The notes under the pieces were generated by a model. The model searched no databases. It worked only from the letters and a program-made list of their open reading frames with translations, and was not told the DNA's origin. A stretch of 64,000 nt of DNA from Rhodococcus sp. IEGM 1409 (lineage in GTDB: Bacteria > Actinomycetota > Actinomycetes > Mycobacteriales > Mycobacteriaceae). Location: assembly GCF_030056735.1 (NCBI RefSeq), contig NZ_JASHKN010000010.1:200122-264121 (forward strand). The letters run 5' to 3'. The position numbers and the translations under genes were made by a program. The number at the start of each line of letters is the position of its first letter. Position 1 is the first letter of the stretch. Positions 42,968 to 51,640 of this stretch are shown here, piece after piece.

Positions 42968-44260
42968 TCAGGAGAAGGTGATTCCGATCGGTTGGGCCGA
43001 GGTGTACTTCTCCCAGGTTTCGCTGCTGTCCGGACTTCCCGTGTGTGCAAACGACGTCCAGTGCCGGCGCATCCGACGGCCCAGTGCGTCGATGCTCTGC
43101 CAGTCACTGCTGCCCAGCATCGGTGAGCCCTCCCATGACTGGTCGGTTCCCAACACGAAGGGTAGTTCGATGCAGTGAGTGGCTCCGAAGACGTCGTCCG
43201 TCGGTGCCCAGTCGAAGCGATACGTGTACACCGACGCACCGATCTCTGTGAAGGCGTCGGCCAGCTCCATCGTCGGTTCGGCAAACATGTTCTGTGTCAG
43301 TGCCTTTTCGGCGATACGGTCGGGGTCGGGTACTCCCGCGACGCCGCGCAGGAAAGCGGATCCCTCGTCTCGGGTGTAGCCCACGATGACGTCCGGCGCT
43401 GACTCGAAAGTTCGGGCCACCGGTCCCAGCTCGGAAATCGGTGCGAAGGGCGGTTGCACGACATTGGGGGAACGTCGGCTGAACTCGATTGCCGTGCTGC
43501 GGAATGCGTCGAGAATGCAGGAGAGTGTCGCGGTCCGAGGATCTCCGTCGAGCAGTCGGGCAAACGTCTCGCCGTTCTCGATCGCCGCAGACTGCGTGAA
43601 GTTGAGATCCGGTCGCGGGGTACTCTGCAGAATTGCTCGATGGAACAGAGTTCGAGAATTGTTACTGTTCAACAGGTTAACGATGGAATGAGCGCCGGCC
43701 GACTGGCCGAATGCGGTGACCGAGTCTGGGTCACCGCCGAATGCCTCGATGTTCTCGCGTACCCACTCGAGCGCCGCGATCTGATCGTGGACCCCGAGAT
43801 TGCCTTCGCTGACGCCGTCGAGGAGGAGGTATCCGAGCACGCCGACGCGGTAGTTGACCGACACTACGACGACGTCGCCCTCAGCTGACAAAGCGCCGCC
43901 GTCGTACCAGGGGAGGGAGCCGCCGCCACTGGAATAGCCGCCACCGTGCAGCCACACCATCACCGGGCGATGACCGGTCAGCGACGGGGTTGTGACGGTG
44001 ACGGTGAAGCTGTCCTCGCTCTGCTTCGGTTCGGGGAGCGGTGGCCCCATGATGCGTTCGAGTCGTGAAGGTGGTTGGGGGAACACCGTTCCAAGCGCTG
44101 TGGCGTCGAAGACGTCGGAGAACGGTTCCACCGGCCGCGGCTTCTCGAAGCGCGGTGCGCGGGCGTAGGGGATCGCACCGAAGTAGTAGGAACCGTCACG
44201 CTTTCGGCCGCGGATCTTCCCCGAAGTTGTGGATGCGATCACCGTCTCGGACGAGGACAT
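42968..44260 (-). CDS. Type B carboxylesterase
   Basis: 430 residues. PVMVWLHGGGYSSGGGSLPW (oxyanion-hole HGGG) and VTAFGQSAGAHSIVNLL (nucleophile serine in GQSAG) identify the carboxylesterase/para-nitrobenzyl-esterase family; the GYTRDEGSAFL segment near 290 and ATHCIELPFVLGT near 375 carry the acid and histidine. No signal peptide, so probably cytoplasmic. ATG 44260 with AAAGGA upstream; the frame is open to 44539 but that extra stretch covers the intergenic region. Probably controlled by the TetR gene just upstream. Confidence 0.85.
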   Translation of the reverse strand: MSSSETVIASTTSGKIRGRKRDGSYYFGAIPYARAPRFEKPRPVEPFSDVFDATALGTVFPQPPSRLERIMGPPLPEPKQSEDSFTVTVTTPSLTGHRPVMVWLHGGGYSSGGGSLPWYDGGALSAEGDVVVVSVNYRVGVLGYLLLDGVSEGNLGVHDQIAALEWVRENIEAFGGDPDSVTAFGQSAGAHSIVNLLNSNNSRTLFHRAILQSTPRPDLNFTQSAAIENGETFARLLDGDPRTATLSCILDAFRSTAIEFSRRSPNVVQPPFAPISELGPVARTFESAPDVIVGYTRDEGSAFLRGVAGVPDPDRIAEKALTQNMFAEPTMELADAFTEIGASVYTYRFDWAPTDDVFGATHCIELPFVLGTDQSWEGSPMLGSSDWQSIDALGRRMRRHWTSFAHTGSPDSSETWEKYTSAQPIGITFS

Positions 44261-44358
44261 GGGTTCCTTTCTTCTTGTGCTGTCGTTTCGGACATGCCTT
44301 TTCGAGCATGCCAGGTGGATGCCGCGGCACAAATGCCTTTGTGGTCGTGCGGTATGCG

Positions 44359-44919
44359 TTACGGCGTGAGTGCCTGTGCCAGTCGATCTTCGAGTCGCGT
44401 CGTCACTCGGGTGTACACGGCACCGTCGTCCAGGGCTCGGGACATCACTATCGCGCCTTGGATTCCGGCCACAGCTTCTTCGGCGAGTCCGATGGAATTT
44501 TCGGCACCGACGAGTGCCGCCTCGAGAGCGACTGTCCATTCGTCGAAGTAGGTTCGCACCCTGGCGCCGAATCGGGTTCGCTCTTCACCGAGTGCAAATG
44601 CGCCGAACAGGCAAATGCGTTGCCCTGACCGAAAGTAGTCGGCCACGGTAGCGAACATGCTCTGGATGCGCTGCCTCGGTGGAACCGACTCTGCTCGAAG
44701 CGGTTCGAAGACTTCGGTGCGAAACCATCCGTCGACCTCGTCGAGCACGGCCTCGGCCATCTCTTCCTTCCCGCGCGGAAAGAAGTTGTAGAGACTGCCT
44801 TTGCCCAAACCGGTGTGTTCGGTGATGACGGCCAGGCTTGCTCCGTCGAACCCGTAGGTTCGAAACACGTTCGCGAGAGCGGGGATCGTGTCCGAGCGTT
44901 CAGCTACCTGTCTGGCCAT
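44359..44919 (-). CDS. TetR/AcrR-family regulator
   Basis: 186 residues. HTH near residues 10-50 (ANVFRTYGFDGASLAVITEH, TGLGKGSLYNFFPRGKEEM), and a C-terminal LmrA/YxaF-type ligand domain with a conserved C-L-F-G-A-F-ALGEERT stretch. It is the middle gene of DUF1348'-tetR-esterase on the minus strand, behind the large palindrome at 45424-45458, the likely operator. Confidence 0.87.
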   Translation of the reverse strand: MARQVAERSDTIPALANVFRTYGFDGASLAVITEHTGLGKGSLYNFFPRGKEEMAEAVLDEVDGWFRTEVFEPLRAESVPPRQRIQSMFATVADYFRSGQRICLFGAFALGEERTRFGARVRTYFDEWTVALEAALVGAENSIGLAEEAVAGIQGAIVMSRALDDGAVYTRVTTRLEDRLAQALTP

Positions 44920-44934
44920 GGATTCATCCTTTCA

Positions 44935-45401
44935 TCACAGACCCCACTCGCTCAGGCTCGGATGATCGTGCGGGCGTGGTCCGGTCGAATTCCAGAAGAA
45001 CTTTCGCTCGGACTCCTTGATGGGGACGTCGTTGATGCTGGCATGACGGTGGTGCATGAGGCCGTCCGCGGCGAATTCCCAGTTCTCGTTGCCGTAGGCG
45101 CGGAACCACTGCCCGTCGTGATCGTGCCACTCGTACGCGAATCGCACGGCGATGCGGTCGTCGCTGTGTGCCCACAACTCTTTGATCAACCGGTAGTCCA
45201 GCTCGCGGGTCCACTTCTCGGAAGTTCGACGATCTCGGATCGGCCGGTGACGAACGTCGCCCGATTACGCCACCAACTGTCCGGCGTGTAGGCCAGCGAT
45301 ACCTTGTGTGGATCGCGCGAGTTCCATCCGTCCTCGGCGAGGCGGACCTTCAGGGCGGCGGTTTCGTGGGTGAAGGGCGGAATGGGCGCTCGGACGGTCA
45401 T
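44935..45401 (-). pseudogene. DUF1348 (NTF2-like) protein gene with frameshift
   Basis: From ATG 45401 the first frame encodes [40 protein letters not shown] and GRSEIVEL; the second frame then encodes [40 protein letters not shown] and [14 protein letters not shown] to the TGA at 44935. Together they form a normal DUF1348 protein of ~155 residues, broken by a net loss of bases at about 45,219-45,226. Either a recent inactivation or a sequencing error. Confidence 0.8.
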
Positions 45402-45423
45402 GGTGCGGCCTCTCGATTCAACG

Positions 45424-45458
45424 TGTACCTATCGGTACAAACTGTACTGATAGGTACA
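45424..45458. promoter_or_regulatory. 35-bp near-perfect palindrome, probable TetR operator
   Basis: Arms TGTACCTATCGGTAC (45424-45438) and GTACTGATAGGTACA (45444-45458) are reverse complements except for one pair, around a 5-bp centre. It lies 23 bp upstream of the DUF1348 start on the minus strand. Confidence 0.75.
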
Positions 45459-45478
45459 ATCAAAGTCCAGAAACGATT

Positions 45479-45510
45479 TCGGCCGCCCCCACCGAAGTGG
45501 GAGCGGCCGA
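45479..45510 (-). terminator. Terminator of crp
   Basis: TCGGCCGC (45479-45486) pairs with GCGGCCGA (45503-45510), with inner CCCAC/GTGGG and a TTTCG tail on the minus strand. Confidence 0.75.
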
Positions 45511-45529
45511 CAAAGTCGAACAGGAAGAA

Positions 45530-46204
45530 CTAGCGTGCGCGACGAGCCAGACGCTCGGAATCCGAGATCAAGACGCTCTTGCCTTCGAGGCGCAGCCATC
45601 CGCGGTGTGCGAAATCGGCGAGCGCCTTGTTGACGGTCTCGCGGGAAGCGCCGACGAGCTGGGCGATCTCTTCCTGCGTGAGGTCGTGAGTGACGCGCAG
45701 GGCGCCACCTTCCTGAGTGCCGAAGCGCTGCGCGAGCTGCAGGAGTGCCTTGGCGACACGGCCGGGAACGTCCGTGAAGATCAGGTCGGCCAGGGTGTTG
45801 TTGGTACGACGCAGTCGGCGGGCGAGAACGCGCAGCAGCTGCTCGGCGATCTCGGGGCGCTGCTGGATCCATGCCTTGAGAGCGTCGCGGTCCATGCTCA
45901 CGGCGCGAACCTCGGTGACGGTCGTAGCCGTCGAGGTGCGGGGACCGGGGTCGAAGATGGACAGTTCGCCGAACATGTCGGACGGGCCCATGATCGTCAG
46001 CAGGTTCTCGCGACCGTCGGGTGAGCGTCGACCGATCTTCACCTTGCCGGACACGATGATGTACAGGCGGTCACCGGGTTCACCTTCGTTGAAGATGACA
46101 TGTCCACGGGGGAAGTCGACGGGCTGCAGCTGCTTTGTCAGCGCCGCTACCGCTGAGGGCTCGACTCCTTGGAAGATGCCGGCTCTTGCCAGGACGTCGT
46201 CCAC
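45530..46204 (-). CDS. crp: cAMP receptor protein CRP (Rv3676/GlxR-like)
   Basis: 224 residues from GTG 46204, exactly the length of M. tuberculosis CRP, and nearly identical in its blocks: [18 protein letters not shown] (cAMP-binding phosphate cassette, Arg89-Thr90) and the [23 protein letters not shown] near 172-191. AAGGAG lies 6 bases upstream of this GTG; an ATG start at 46279 would add 25 unrelated residues. It is a global regulator binding TGTGA-N6-TCACA; such a perfect site stands upstream of acs in this window. It resumes the conserved backbone after block 1. Confidence 0.95.
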   Translation of the reverse strand: MDDVLARAGIFQGVEPSAVAALTKQLQPVDFPRGHVIFNEGEPGDRLYIIVSGKVKIGRRSPDGRENLLTIMGPSDMFGELSIFDPGPRTSTATTVTEVRAVSMDRDALKAWIQQRPEIAEQLLRVLARRLRRTNNTLADLIFTDVPGRVAKALLQLAQRFGTQEGGALRVTHDLTQEEIAQLVGASRETVNKALADFAHRGWLRLEGKSVLISDSERLARRAR

Positions 46205-46471
46205 GTGCGCTCCTTGTTGGGATTTGTTCGTTTGTGGTGTCATTTTTGCGCTATCTATCTTTGTACCCGCGCTGCGCACAAACCGTCGTACACAGGCTCA
46301 GCCCTCACGAGTGAGACTGTGAGTGAGACACTGTGTCCAATGCAATCTGTGTTCAATGCAACAGGTACGGCATCGAAGTCTACGTCCCGATAGCTCGCGA
46401 CGAGTGATTGATGCCACGTAAGAGCCGAAAATTCTTCCGGAATCTGCCGTGATGACTAGTTTGTATGGCCG

Positions 46472-46744
46472 TCAACTTGCCCGTTGTGTCCGGATTTCGC
46501 CCAGGCTGGCGCTTTCGGGAGCCTCCGACTGACGGCCCTTCCGCTTCCGGTGGAAGCGAGCGAAAGCATGGGGAAACCCATCGCTTGCCAGGCGGGCGAC
46601 GTCGTCGTGACTTGCCTGATCGAGGAAGTCTTCTACTTCGTGCTCTTGAACCGAGAGCCGACGCAATCGCCCTTCGACTCGTTCCATCGCCAGGGCAAAG
46701 AGCATCAGCAGTAGCGGAAAGAGAATTACTGCGAGTCCTTGCAT
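46472..46744 (-). CDS. Small membrane protein (Rv3675-like)
   Basis: 90 residues: one N-terminal transmembrane helix (MQGLAVILFPLLLMLFALAM) followed by a charged region RVEGRLRRLSVQEHEVEDFL and a basic tail. The same type of protein lies between crp and nth in mycobacteria. No clear ribosome site precedes ATG 46744; an earlier in-frame ATG at about 46801 is possible. Function unknown. The gap 46205-46471 to crp holds no gene. Confidence 0.65.
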   Translation of the reverse strand: MQGLAVILFPLLLMLFALAMERVEGRLRRLSVQEHEVEDFLDQASHDDVARLASDGFPHAFARFHRKRKGRQSEAPESASLGEIRTQRAS

Positions 46745-46824
46745 AGGGGGAAGTAAACACGTCGAAGGTCTCAGAATCGACACGACGGAGTCTCCACTCA
46801 TGTCGTATCCGTACAGTTGTCTGA

Positions 46825-47610
46825 GTGCAGACCACCCCGACAGGCAGTTCAGAGCAGCGGAAGAAACCGCGTTCGGGGGGTGCGCGGAAAGAAGAATCAC
46901 ACCTCGGATTGGTACGCCGGGCGCGTCGGATGAATCGTGAGCTCGCCGTGGCATTTCCGCACGTGTATTGCGAACTCGACTTCACGACACCGTTGGAGCT
47001 GGCAGTGGCGACAATCCTGTCGGCGCAGTGCACGGACGTCCGCGTCAACATGGTTACGCCCGCGCTGTTCGCGCGTTATCCCGATGCCAAGGCATACGCG
47101 GAAGCCGATCGGACCGAACTCGAGGAGTACATCCGCTCCACCGGCTTCTACCGGAACAAGACGACGTCGTTGATCGGGCTCGGTCAGGCGCTACTCGAAC
47201 GCCACGACGGTCAGGTCCCGAACAAGCTCGAAGATCTGGTGAAACTCCCAGGCATCGGACGCAAGACCGCGAACGTCGTGCTGGGCAATGCCTTCGACAT
47301 TCCGGGAATCACCGTCGACACCCACTTCGGTCGGCTCGTGCGGCGGTGGAAATGGACCGAGGAAGAAGACGCCGTCAAAGTGGAACACGCCGTCGGGGCA
47401 CTGATCGAACGTAAGGAATGGACGCTGCTCTCGCATCGCGTGATCTTCCACGGCCGACGGGTCTGCCACGCGCGCAAGCCGGCGTGCGGAGTATGTGTTC
47501 TGGCCAAGGACTGCCCGTCGTACGGTCTCGGCCCGACCGACAAAACCGAGGCCGCGGCCCTGGTGAAAGGCCCCGAGACCGACCATCTGCTCGCCCTGGC
47601 AGGGTTGTGA
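46825..47610 (+). CDS. nth: Endonuclease III
   Basis: 261 residues. Helix-hairpin-helix [18 protein letters not shown] contains the catalytic lysine, [15 protein letters not shown] the catalytic aspartate, and a [4Fe-4S] cluster is built by Cys214-X6-Cys221-X2-Cys224-X5-Cys230. It removes oxidised pyrimidines from DNA and nicks abasic sites. GTG start; the ~25 N-terminal residues are variable and a later start is possible. First gene of the run nth-TlpA-NUDIX-marP, as in mycobacteria. Confidence 0.93.
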   Translation: MQTTPTGSSEQRKKPRSGGARKEESHLGLVRRARRMNRELAVAFPHVYCELDFTTPLELAVATILSAQCTDVRVNMVTPALFARYPDAKAYAEADRTELEEYIRSTGFYRNKTTSLIGLGQALLERHDGQVPNKLEDLVKLPGIGRKTANVVLGNAFDIPGITVDTHFGRLVRRWKWTEEEDAVKVEHAVGALIERKEWTLLSHRVIFHGRRVCHARKPACGVCVLAKDCPSYGLGPTDKTEAAALVKGPETDHLLALAGL

Positions 47611-47616
47611 TCGCTG

Positions 47617-48270
47617 ATGACAAGTGCTGGAAGATGGTCTCTCGCTGCGCTCGTGGTCGTCGCCGCTCTCGTCGTGGCGATCTGGCCCCGCGGTGGGGAC
47701 GACACGACGCCTACGTCGACGGGTCCGTCCTCGTCCGCGTATCAGCCGCCGACGTTCACTCCGTCGTCGGAATCGCTCGATCAACTCCGTAGCCAGGCGG
47801 CTCTGGCCCCTTGCCCGACTCCGACGGGCGAAGCGCCTGCCGGCTCGGCTCTTGCCGGAATCACCCTCGACTGCGTGTCCGACGGAGCGCCCGTCGACCT
47901 TGCCGCAACGGTGGGCGGAAAGCCGACTCTGCTCAATCTGTGGGCGTACTGGTGTGCGCCGTGCGCCGAAGAGCTTCCGTACCTTCAGGAATTCGCGGAG
48001 CGCGCCGACGGCAGCATCAACGTGCTGACTGTGCATTCCGATCCGAATCAGGAGAACGCTTTGACGCGACTCATCGACTACTCGGTGCGTTTGCCCGGCG
48101 TCCAGGACGGTGACGGCAAGGTGCGGATCGCGGTGGGCGCACCGCCGGTGCTGCCGGTGTCGGTGCTCGTGCGCGCAGATGGAACAGTCGCCAAGGTCTT
48201 GCCCCAACCTTTCCGCAGTGCGGACGAAATCGCCGCCGCTGCGGCGCAATATCTGGGAGTCGTCGTATGA
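47617..48270 (+). CDS. TlpA-like thioredoxin-fold membrane protein (Rv3673c-like)
   Basis: 217 residues. One N-terminal membrane anchor (about 7-24), a Ser/Thr/Pro linker, then a thioredoxin fold with NLWAYWCAPCAEELPYLQEF; the WCAPC active site and the cis-proline region PPVLPVSVLVRADG are intact. It should act as an extracytoplasmic thiol reductase. It starts 6 bp after nth and overlaps the NUDIX gene by 4 bp. Confidence 0.87.
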   Translation: MTSAGRWSLAALVVVAALVVAIWPRGGDDTTPTSTGPSSSAYQPPTFTPSSESLDQLRSQAALAPCPTPTGEAPAGSALAGITLDCVSDGAPVDLAATVGGKPTLLNLWAYWCAPCAEELPYLQEFAERADGSINVLTVHSDPNQENALTRLIDYSVRLPGVQDGDGKVRIAVGAPPVLPVSVLVRADGTVAKVLPQPFRSADEIAAAAAQYLGVVV

Positions 48271-48986
48271 GCACACCGGTTCCCGAGTGGTTGCGCGCTG
48301 TCGCCAGCACCCAACCCACCGATCCCCACCGGATCAACCCCGTCCTCGAGCGTCGCGCGCCGCGCGGCACCGTGACGCGTCCGGCCGCGGTGCTCGTCCT
48401 CTTCGGCGGACCTCGCGAGGCCGATCCTCTGGCCGTCGGCGGATTGCCCGAGGGCGCAGACGTCTTGCTGACTCAGCGGGCGTCGACGATGCGTCAGCAC
48501 AGCGGACAGGTCGCATTCCCCGGCGGCGCAGCAGACCCGGGCGACGACGGTCCCATCGGCACCGCGCTGCGTGAAGCGCAGGAGGAGACCGGGCTCGAGC
48601 CGAGCGGTGTTCAGCCGCTCGCCGTGCTGCCGGAAATCTTCATCCCGCCGTCAGGTTTCGACGTGACGCCGGTGCTCGGCTACTGGGAGCAGCCGACGAC
48701 AGTGGGCATTCAGGACGAGGGTGAGGTCGGACGGGTGGCGAGGGTGCCGCTGCGCACGTTGCTCGACCCCGACAACCGGTTTCAGGTTCGCCATCCCCTC
48801 GGATATCAGGGCCCGGCGTTCCGCGCCGACGGCATGCTGGTCTGGGGGTTCACAGCAGGAATCCTCGCGGCGCTGTTCACGGTGTCCGGCTGGGAGATTC
48901 CATGGAACTACGAGGACGTGAGAGACCTGGACACAGCGCTGTCCGAGTTCGGTGAAGGTGTCGAGGATTCGGCGGTGCCGCGATGA
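48267..48986 (+). CDS. NUDIX hydrolase, CoA pyrophosphatase type (Rv3672c-like)
   Basis: 239 residues. LLTQRASTMRQHSGQVAFPG (UPF0035 signature) leads into the Nudix box GGAADPGD-x-GTALREAQEETGLEP with the metal-binding REAQEE. The pattern predicts cleavage of CoA or acyl-CoA diphosphates. ATG overlaps the stop of the TlpA-like gene, and its own stop overlaps marP (ATGA). Confidence 0.88.
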   Translation: MSTPVPEWLRAVASTQPTDPHRINPVLERRAPRGTVTRPAAVLVLFGGPREADPLAVGGLPEGADVLLTQRASTMRQHSGQVAFPGGAADPGDDGPIGTALREAQEETGLEPSGVQPLAVLPEIFIPPSGFDVTPVLGYWEQPTTVGIQDEGEVGRVARVPLRTLLDPDNRFQVRHPLGYQGPAFRADGMLVWGFTAGILAALFTVSGWEIPWNYEDVRDLDTALSEFGEGVEDSAVPR

Positions 48987-50173
48987 CAGGTTCTCGTTGG
49001 GTGGACATCGCCATCGTTCTGGTCGCTCTCATCGCGGCCACGTCCGGATGGCGTCAGGGCGCGGTGGCGTCGGCGCTGGCGTTTGTCGGCGTGATCCTCG
49101 GTGCCGTCGCCGGAATTCTGTTGGCGCCGCACCTGCTCGTGCACGTCACCGAAGGCAAACTGCGCATCCTCGCGGGCATCTCGCTGATCGTGGTGTTGGT
49201 CATCATCGGCGAGGTCGCCGGCATGGTGCTCGGACGCGCAGCGCGCAGCGGAATGCACAGTCCGACCGCGAGGTCCGTCGACAGCGTCATCGGTGCGGGC
49301 CTACAGGCGGTGGCCGTCGTGGTCGCGGCGTGGTTGCTCGCAATTCCGCTCACTTCTTCGTCGCAGCCGAATATTGCCGCCGCTGTTCGTGGTTCGGATG
49401 TTCTCGCCAGTGTGGACGAAGTGGCGCCGCAGTGGCTGCGCCGCATCCCGACCGAGTTTTCGGCGTTGCTCGACACCTCCGGCCTGCCGGACGTCATCGG
49501 CCCGTTCGGGCGCACGCCCATCACCGAGGTGGAAGCACCCGACGCGAGCGTTCTGGCCAGTCCGTTGGCGGCGCAGTTGCGTCCGAGCGTTCTACGCATC
49601 AACGGCGTCGCGCCGAGTTGCCAGCGCGCGCTCGAGGGATCCGGATTCATCGTCGCTCCCGAACGCGTCATGACCAACGCACACGTGGTGGCCGGAACCG
49701 AGAGCATCACGGTGGACACCATGGAGGGCGCACTGCCCGCACAGGTGGTTCTCTTCGACTCCGCCGTCGACATCGCGATTCTGGCGGTTCCCGGATTGGA
49801 CGCGCCGGTGTTGCCATTTGCTCCGGAGCAGGCTCAGACCGGCGACAACGCGCTGGTGCTCGGCTACCCCGGTGGTGGTCCGTACACGGCCAGCGCAGCC
49901 CGCGTTCGTGAGGTCCTGAACCTGAACGGGCCGGACATCTACAAGGCCGGAACCACCCAGCGCGAGGTCTACACCGTTCGCGGATCCATCAGACAGGGCA
50001 ACTCGGGTGGACCGATGGTCGACGATCAGGGGCGGGTCCTCGGCGTCGTGTTCGGCGCTGCCGTCGACGACAGTGACACCGGATTTGTCCTCACCGCGCA
50101 GGAAGTCTCGCGTCAGTTGAACGCGGCTGCCTCGGCCTCGACCCCCGTGCCGACCGGCGCCTGCATTTTGTAG
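48983..50173 (+). CDS. marP: Membrane serine protease MarP
   Basis: 396 residues: four N-terminal transmembrane helices of CvpA type (about 1-120), a linker, and a periplasmic chymotrypsin-like protease with the triad His234 (MTNAHVVAG), Asp263 (VDIAILAVPG) and Ser341 (GNSGGPMVDDQG). Two cysteines (SCQRAL near 213 and the C-terminal CIL) match the disulfide of the mycobacterial enzyme. In M. tuberculosis MarP (Rv3671c) keeps the cytoplasm neutral in acid by processing peptidoglycan hydrolases. Convergent with ephE, gap 3 bp. Confidence 0.93.
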   Translation: MTGSRWVDIAIVLVALIAATSGWRQGAVASALAFVGVILGAVAGILLAPHLLVHVTEGKLRILAGISLIVVLVIIGEVAGMVLGRAARSGMHSPTARSVDSVIGAGLQAVAVVVAAWLLAIPLTSSSQPNIAAAVRGSDVLASVDEVAPQWLRRIPTEFSALLDTSGLPDVIGPFGRTPITEVEAPDASVLASPLAAQLRPSVLRINGVAPSCQRALEGSGFIVAPERVMTNAHVVAGTESITVDTMEGALPAQVVLFDSAVDIAILAVPGLDAPVLPFAPEQAQTGDNALVLGYPGGGPYTASAARVREVLNLNGPDIYKAGTTQREVYTVRGSIRQGNSGGPMVDDQGRVLGVVFGAAVDDSDTGFVLTAQEVSRQLNAAASASTPVPTGACIL

Positions 50174-50176
50174 CGG

Positions 50177-51115
50177 TCAGGAAGGCTCGTCGGTCAGGAA
50201 GTGCAGGAGCGTGCTGTTGACGCGCTCCGGGGCTTCCTGATGTGCGTAGTGGCCGACTCCGGGGATGGTGTGGAGTTTCTCGGTCGGCGCCCAGTGCCGG
50301 TCGCGACGCACGGTGCGCGTCAGGACGTACGGGTCCAGTTCGCCGTGGATCTGGAGGATCGGGATGCGAAGCACCTGATCCATCAACTTCATGAAGCGAC
50401 GCCCTTCGGGGCGGAGTTGGCTGCGGAAGGCCCAGCGCTGGTACTCCAACGTCGAATGCGCGACGCCTGGGATCCGGATCGCGGATCGCATCTTGCTCAT
50501 GACGTCCGCGAACTCGGGTTGCTGCGGCCAAGTGGGGCCGGACCTCGAGCGAACGAGGCGCTCCACCTCGGCGCCCTTGTCGGCCGTCAGTCGTCGTTCC
50601 GGGCGTAGCGGTACCTGGTAGGCCAGGAACGAGCGCAACAGTGCCCGGCGCTGATAGGGGTCACGGACGACGGCTTGCTTGAGCGCCATCGGGTGTGGTG
50701 ACGAGATCAGCGCGATCGACCGCACCAGGCGTGGATGCAGGAGGGCGGTCGCCCAACACACCAAACCTCCGTCGGCATGACCGATCAGCGTGGCCTTGCC
50801 GTAACCCATCGCACGAATGAGGCCGGCTACGTCACCGGCGAGCGTCCAACCGTCGTAGCCGCGAGGGGGTTTGTCGGAATCGCCGTACCCACGAAGATCC
50901 ATCGCGACGACGCGGAAGCCCTGCTCGGACAGTGCCGTGAGCTGATGGCGCCAGGACCACCAGAAATCGGCGAATCCGTGCAACAAGACCACCAACGGAG
51001 CATCCGGCTCCGCGTCGCCTACCTCGACGACGTGAAACCGGATGCCGTTGGCGTGAATGTCCCGGTGAATCCAGGGGCCGTCGAACCTGACGGTGGATGG
51101 ATCTGGGGCTGCCAC
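50177..51115 (-). CDS. ephE: Alpha/beta hydrolase, epoxide-hydrolase-like (EphE type)
   Basis: 312 residues. LVVLLHGFADFWWSWRHQLT (oxyanion HGF-x-W), LRGYGDSDKPPRGYDGWTLA and IGHADGGLVCWATALLHP with nucleophile Asp in GHADGG are epoxide-hydrolase motifs; the closing histidine is in IPGVGHYAHQEAPERVN. It corresponds in position and motifs to Rv3670 (ephE). Natural epoxide substrate unknown. Confidence 0.87.
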   Translation of the reverse strand: MAAPDPSTVRFDGPWIHRDIHANGIRFHVVEVGDAEPDAPLVVLLHGFADFWWSWRHQLTALSEQGFRVVAMDLRGYGDSDKPPRGYDGWTLAGDVAGLIRAMGYGKATLIGHADGGLVCWATALLHPRLVRSIALISSPHPMALKQAVVRDPYQRRALLRSFLAYQVPLRPERRLTADKGAEVERLVRSRSGPTWPQQPEFADVMSKMRSAIRIPGVAHSTLEYQRWAFRSQLRPEGRRFMKLMDQVLRIPILQIHGELDPYVLTRTVRRDRHWAPTEKLHTIPGVGHYAHQEAPERVNSTLLHFLTDEPS

Positions 51116-51130
51116 TTTCGATCAGACTCG

Positions 51131-51640
51131 CTACCGGCGCGCGTTGAAATCGACGGACGGCTTTGCGTCGTCATGGCTGCCGGGGATGACGTTCCTGGCC
51201 TGCTTGAGCGATTCGATCGTCTTCTCCGGAGCCCTCAGCTTGCGCACGCGCAGATAACCGAGCAGCGCCAGAATCGCGGTGGTCACCACCATGATCAGGA
51301 AGACGATGAGGAACGCCAGCCAGCGCGGCACCCAGATGTCGAGCATCTCGGCCAGGAAGAAAAAGAAGAAGAACGAGCTGAACAGCAGAACTGTGAAGGC
51401 CAGGATGAAGAAGACACTGCCCTGCAGGCCCTTCTTGACCTCGCCCGTGACCTCGGCCTTGGCGAGTTCAACCTCGGCGCGCACGAGGGTGGAGACCTGT
51501 GCGGTCGCATCCTTGACGAGGGCCCCGATGGTGGCCTCGCCCGGCGTGCGGGCGTCCACATCGGTGAGAGGGATGGAAGAGACCGTGTTCGGTACTCCAT
51601 CTCCGGTGAAGCGCTGGCTCTCTCCGTTGGTCAAGCTCAC
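51131..51640 (-). CDS. Holin-superfamily-like membrane protein (Rv3669-like)
   Basis: 169 residues. A polar N-terminus, an amphipathic stretch ALVKDATAQVSTLVRAEVEL, and two adjacent transmembrane helices (VFFILAFTVLLFSSFFFFFF; WLAFLIVFLIMVVTTAILAL) fit the actinobacterial phage-holin-superfamily III / DUF1469 group. GTG 51640 with GGAGAGG upstream overlaps the nhaA stop. Probably a cell-envelope protein, not a lysis gene. Confidence 0.8.
   Translation of the reverse strand: MSLTNGESQRFTGDGVPNTVSSIPLTDVDARTPGEATIGALVKDATAQVSTLVRAEVELAKAEVTGEVKKGLQGSVFFILAFTVLLFSSFFFFFFLAEMLDIWVPRWLAFLIVFLIMVVTTAILALLGYLRVRKLRAPEKTIESLKQARNVIPGSHDDAKPSVDFNARR

Noticed and set aside
46300..46340. Autoregulatory CRP site upstream of crp
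   Set aside because: TGTGAGTGAGACACTG has only one consensus half; the second half does not fit TCACA.
51131..51640. Prophage lysis (holin) gene
   Set aside because: The holin-superfamily-like protein is part of the conserved ephE-adjacent backbone; no phage genes surround it.
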